Assembly (NCBI GenBank): GCA_022563215.1
Contig: JADFNT010000112.1
Coordinates: forward strand, 1-6,012
Reading direction: 5' to 3'
Length of the DNA: 6,012 nucleotides
Source of the DNA: Pseudomonadota bacterium
GTDB taxonomy: Bacteria > Pseudomonadota > Alphaproteobacteria > Rhodospirillales > Casp-alpha2
Shown: positions 4,457 to 6,012 of the stretch, in pieces
Numbering within the stretch: the first letter of the stretch is position 1
Layout of the letters: every line of letters starts with the position of its first letter
Translations under genes and position numbers: made by a program
The notes under the pieces: generated by a model
The model's database searches: none
Told to the model about the DNA's origin: nothing
The model's input: the letters and a program-made list of their open reading frames with translations, nothing else

Positions 4457-5338
4457 TTACCCCTTCACGACCTTGTTCTTCAGGCAGCCGACGCCGGACC
4501 ATTCGATTTCCAGTTCGTCGCCGATTCTTAAGAACCGTTGCGGCTGGCGGCTGCCGCCGGAGCCCGCGGGCGAACCGGTGGAGATGATGTCGCCGGACCG
4601 CAAATGGACGATGGTCGAGACGTAATTGATGATCGTCGGGATGTCGAAGATCATGTCGGCGACGGTGGCGTTTTGCACCTGCTCGCCGTTAAGCCGGGTC
4701 TTCAGCTCCATCGCCGAAACGTCGGCGATCTCGTCCGCGGTCACGAAGCACGGCCCCGAGGCGCCCGAGCCGGTGAAGTTCTTGCCGTTGGGAACGCCGT
4801 GCTTCTGCCATTCGCGCACCGAGCCGTCGTTGAGGATCGTGTAGCCGGCGATGTGATCGAAGGCGCGGTCCTTGGGGATAGCGCGGCCGCCTGCTGTTTC
4901 GGGGGTCACCCCCGGACCCCCGGGACCAATAACCAATACAAGCTCGCCCTCGTAATCGAAGCTGTCGGCAGCCGGCGACGGCGGCTGAATCAGCGGCTGC
5001 AGGTGCCCGACCAGCGCCCCTTCCCACTTGTTGAACAGAAAGATGTTTTCCGGCGGCGGGATCTCGCCGTCGACGGGGTGGCGCTTCGGGTAATTGACGC
5101 CGACGCAGATGACCTTCTCGGCGTCATAAAGGGGCGGCAGGTATTCAACGTCCTCCAGGCCGTGGTCCACCTCCCGGCCGGCGGCCCAGGACTCGATGTC
5201 GGCGAAGCCCGATTTCTCGATGACGGCGCGGATGGACGGATAGGTCTCGGCCAAATCGCCGGCGACCTCGATCAGGCCTTCGTGCGTATAGACGCCCAGG
5301 CGCGGACCCCGGTTATCCCGGTAACAAGCCAGTTTCAT
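4457..5338 (-). CDS. Fumarylacetoacetate hydrolase family protein
   Basis: The 293-aa product has the layout of the FAH superfamily, enzymes that hydrolyse or decarboxylate 2-oxo-acid or acylpyruvate compounds with a divalent metal in the cytoplasm. A variable N-terminal part (1-70) is followed by KVICVGVNYPKRHP (75-88; family K-hh-h-G-NY-x-x-H), an FNKW segment (102-105), then the metal ligands E130 and E132 in FDYEGELVLVIG and D171 in YTILNDGSVREWQ. K186 in GKNFTGSGASGPC and the loop STGSPAGSG (253-261) are also typical. The ATG has GGAGGGG about 5 nt upstream. Odd: a Gly/Pro-rich insert (about 139-151) between the VIG strand and the usual RxI segment. The substrate cannot be inferred: fumarylpyruvate, acylpyruvate, 2-oxo-hept-3-ene-dioate and oxaloacetate activities all occur in this fold. 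Confidence 0.92.
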   Translation of the reverse strand: MKLACYRDNRGPRLGVYTHEGLIEVAGDLAETYPSIRAVIEKSGFADIESWAAGREVDHGLEDVEYLPPLYDAEKVICVGVNYPKRHPVDGEIPPPENIFLFNKWEGALVGHLQPLIQPPSPAADSFDYEGELVLVIGPGGPGVTPETAGGRAIPKDRAFDHIAGYTILNDGSVREWQKHGVPNGKNFTGSGASGPCFVTADEIADVSAMELKTRLNGEQVQNATVADMIFDIPTIINYVSTIVHLRSGDIISTGSPAGSGGSRQPQRFLRIGDELEIEWSGVGCLKNKVVKG

Positions 5339-5409
5339 CGATTCCCCTCCCCTGTCTTCGCCCGGATAATATGCTAAGGATCATCCTATTCAAACAAGGA
5401 CCCTGAGCG
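5339..5409. promoter_or_regulatory. Divergent intergenic region between hydrolase and GST-like genes
   Basis: This 71-bp gap must hold both promoters or their cores. GATAAT (5365-5370) is a fair -10 candidate on the plus strand, without a clear -35. AGGAT-C-ATCCT (5378-5388) is a short perfect inverted repeat that could be an operator. AAGGA (5396-5400) is the ribosome binding site of the GST-like gene. Confidence 0.35.
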
Positions 5410-6012
5410 TTGAGCGACATTATCCTCCACCATTATCCGCAATCGCCGGTGTCGGAAAAGGTCCGCGTCGTCCTCGGCCTCAAGGACCTGGACTGGCGCT
5501 CGGTGACCATTCCCAGGCTGCCGCCCAAGACCGACCTGATGCCATTGACCGGCGGCTACCGGCTGACCCCGGTGATGCAGATCGGCGCCGACGTCTATTG
5601 CGATTCCCATTCCATCATCCGCCGGATTGAGCGCCTGAAACCCGAACCGACCCTGTTTCCCGGCGGCGCGGCGGGCATGGCCTGGGGCATCGGGCAGTGG
5701 ACCGACGGACCCTTGTTCACTTCCGTTATCGCGCTGGTGTTCGGCGACGCCGGCGACGACATGCCCGACGATTTCAGGGAAGACCGGGGGCCGCTTTATT
5801 TCGGCGCCGGCTATGACATCGCCCAAATGACCCGCGACCTGCCCGCGACCCTGGCCCAGATCCGGGCGCAACTGCAATGGATGGACGAGCGTCTTGAGGC
5901 CCGGGACTTCATGCTGGGCGCCGAGGCGGGCCTGCCCGACGCGCTTTGCTATTACCTGGTGTGGTTCATCCGCGGTCGTTATTCGAAGGGACCCGGGTTC
6001 CTGAGCCAGTTC
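5410..6012 (+). CDS. Glutathione S-transferase-like protein, 3' end outside the window
   Basis: The frame is open from TTG 5410 to the right edge, giving 201 residues with no stop. TTG is the only usable start: an in-frame TGA lies at 5404-5406, AAGGA precedes the TTG by 9 nt, and the first strand of the fold (IILHHYPQSPVSEKVR, residues 4-19) begins just after it. That segment is the thioredoxin-fold N-terminal domain of the GST superfamily, with SPVSEKVR in place of the common SPFSRKVR. The cis-Pro loop follows as RLTPVMQIGADVYCDSHSII (51-70), where TPV and DS-S mark the glutathione gamma-glutamyl contacts. The C-terminal helical domain starts near 85. Substrate is unknown. It is divergent from the fumarylacetoacetate-hydrolase-family gene. 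That pairing recalls maleylacetoacetate isomerase plus hydrolase, but the zeta-class SSCSWRVR-type motif is absent here. Confidence 0.87.
   Translation, partial: MSDIILHHYPQSPVSEKVRVVLGLKDLDWRSVTIPRLPPKTDLMPLTGGYRLTPVMQIGADVYCDSHSIIRRIERLKPEPTLFPGGAAGMAWGIGQWTDGPLFTSVIALVFGDAGDDMPDDFREDRGPLYFGAGYDIAQMTRDLPATLAQIRAQLQWMDERLEARDFMLGAEAGLPDALCYYLVWFIRGRYSKGPGFLSQF

Noticed and set aside
4538..5377. Long plus-strand frame of 279 codons opposite the hydrolase gene
   Set aside because: It is Arg/Val/Asp-rich nonsense caused by GC-rich codon structure. The opposite strand holds a clear fumarylacetoacetate-hydrolase-family protein with metal ligands and a good ribosome binding site.

Overview
The window looks like chromosomal DNA from a GC-rich proteobacterium, most likely an alphaproteobacterium. 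The reasons are the high GC of most genes, strong GGAGG-type ribosome binding sites, an IS5-family element and palindromic GTCCGC repeats of a kind I recall from rhizobial and related genomes. No marker gene fixes the genus, so this placement is inference. One block, about 1087-1710, is strikingly AT-rich and looks foreign.

Layout. Positions 1-52 may hold the last codons of a gene entering from the left, followed by a good intrinsic terminator (52-78). An intact IS5-family insertion sequence occupies 117-1086, with 16-bp inverted repeats and a 276-aa DDE transposase on the minus strand. Its right end abuts the 3' part of an AT-rich gene, probably a surface-sugar O-methyltransferase, whose 5' half is missing. 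The left flank does not continue that gene, so the IS marks a deletion or rearrangement junction rather than a clean insertion. A gene-poor stretch follows (1627-2086) with a stem-loop, paired GTCCGC palindromes, a CRP-like operator and a class I cyclic-di-GMP (GEMM-I) riboswitch.

The riboswitch sits directly in front of two overlapping genes. The first encodes an undescribed 52-aa membrane microprotein (2087-2245). The second encodes a single-domain PilZ c-di-GMP receptor (2245-2571), and the two share the A of TAATG. The ribosome binding site of the microprotein lies inside the predicted P1 helix of the aptamer. The second messenger could therefore set the translation of its own receptor and of the coupled small membrane protein. 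This c-di-GMP-sensing-RNA, microprotein and PilZ unit is the most interesting part of the window.

Downstream come an exported beta-propeller protein (2691-3878) ending in a strong terminator, and a small lipoprotein of unknown function (4009-4443). A fumarylacetoacetate-hydrolase-family enzyme lies on the minus strand (4457-5338). Divergent from it, a glutathione-S-transferase-like protein starts with TTG at 5410 and runs off the right edge. The last two resemble a small-molecule catabolism or detoxification pair, but nothing links them to the c-di-GMP unit except proximity.
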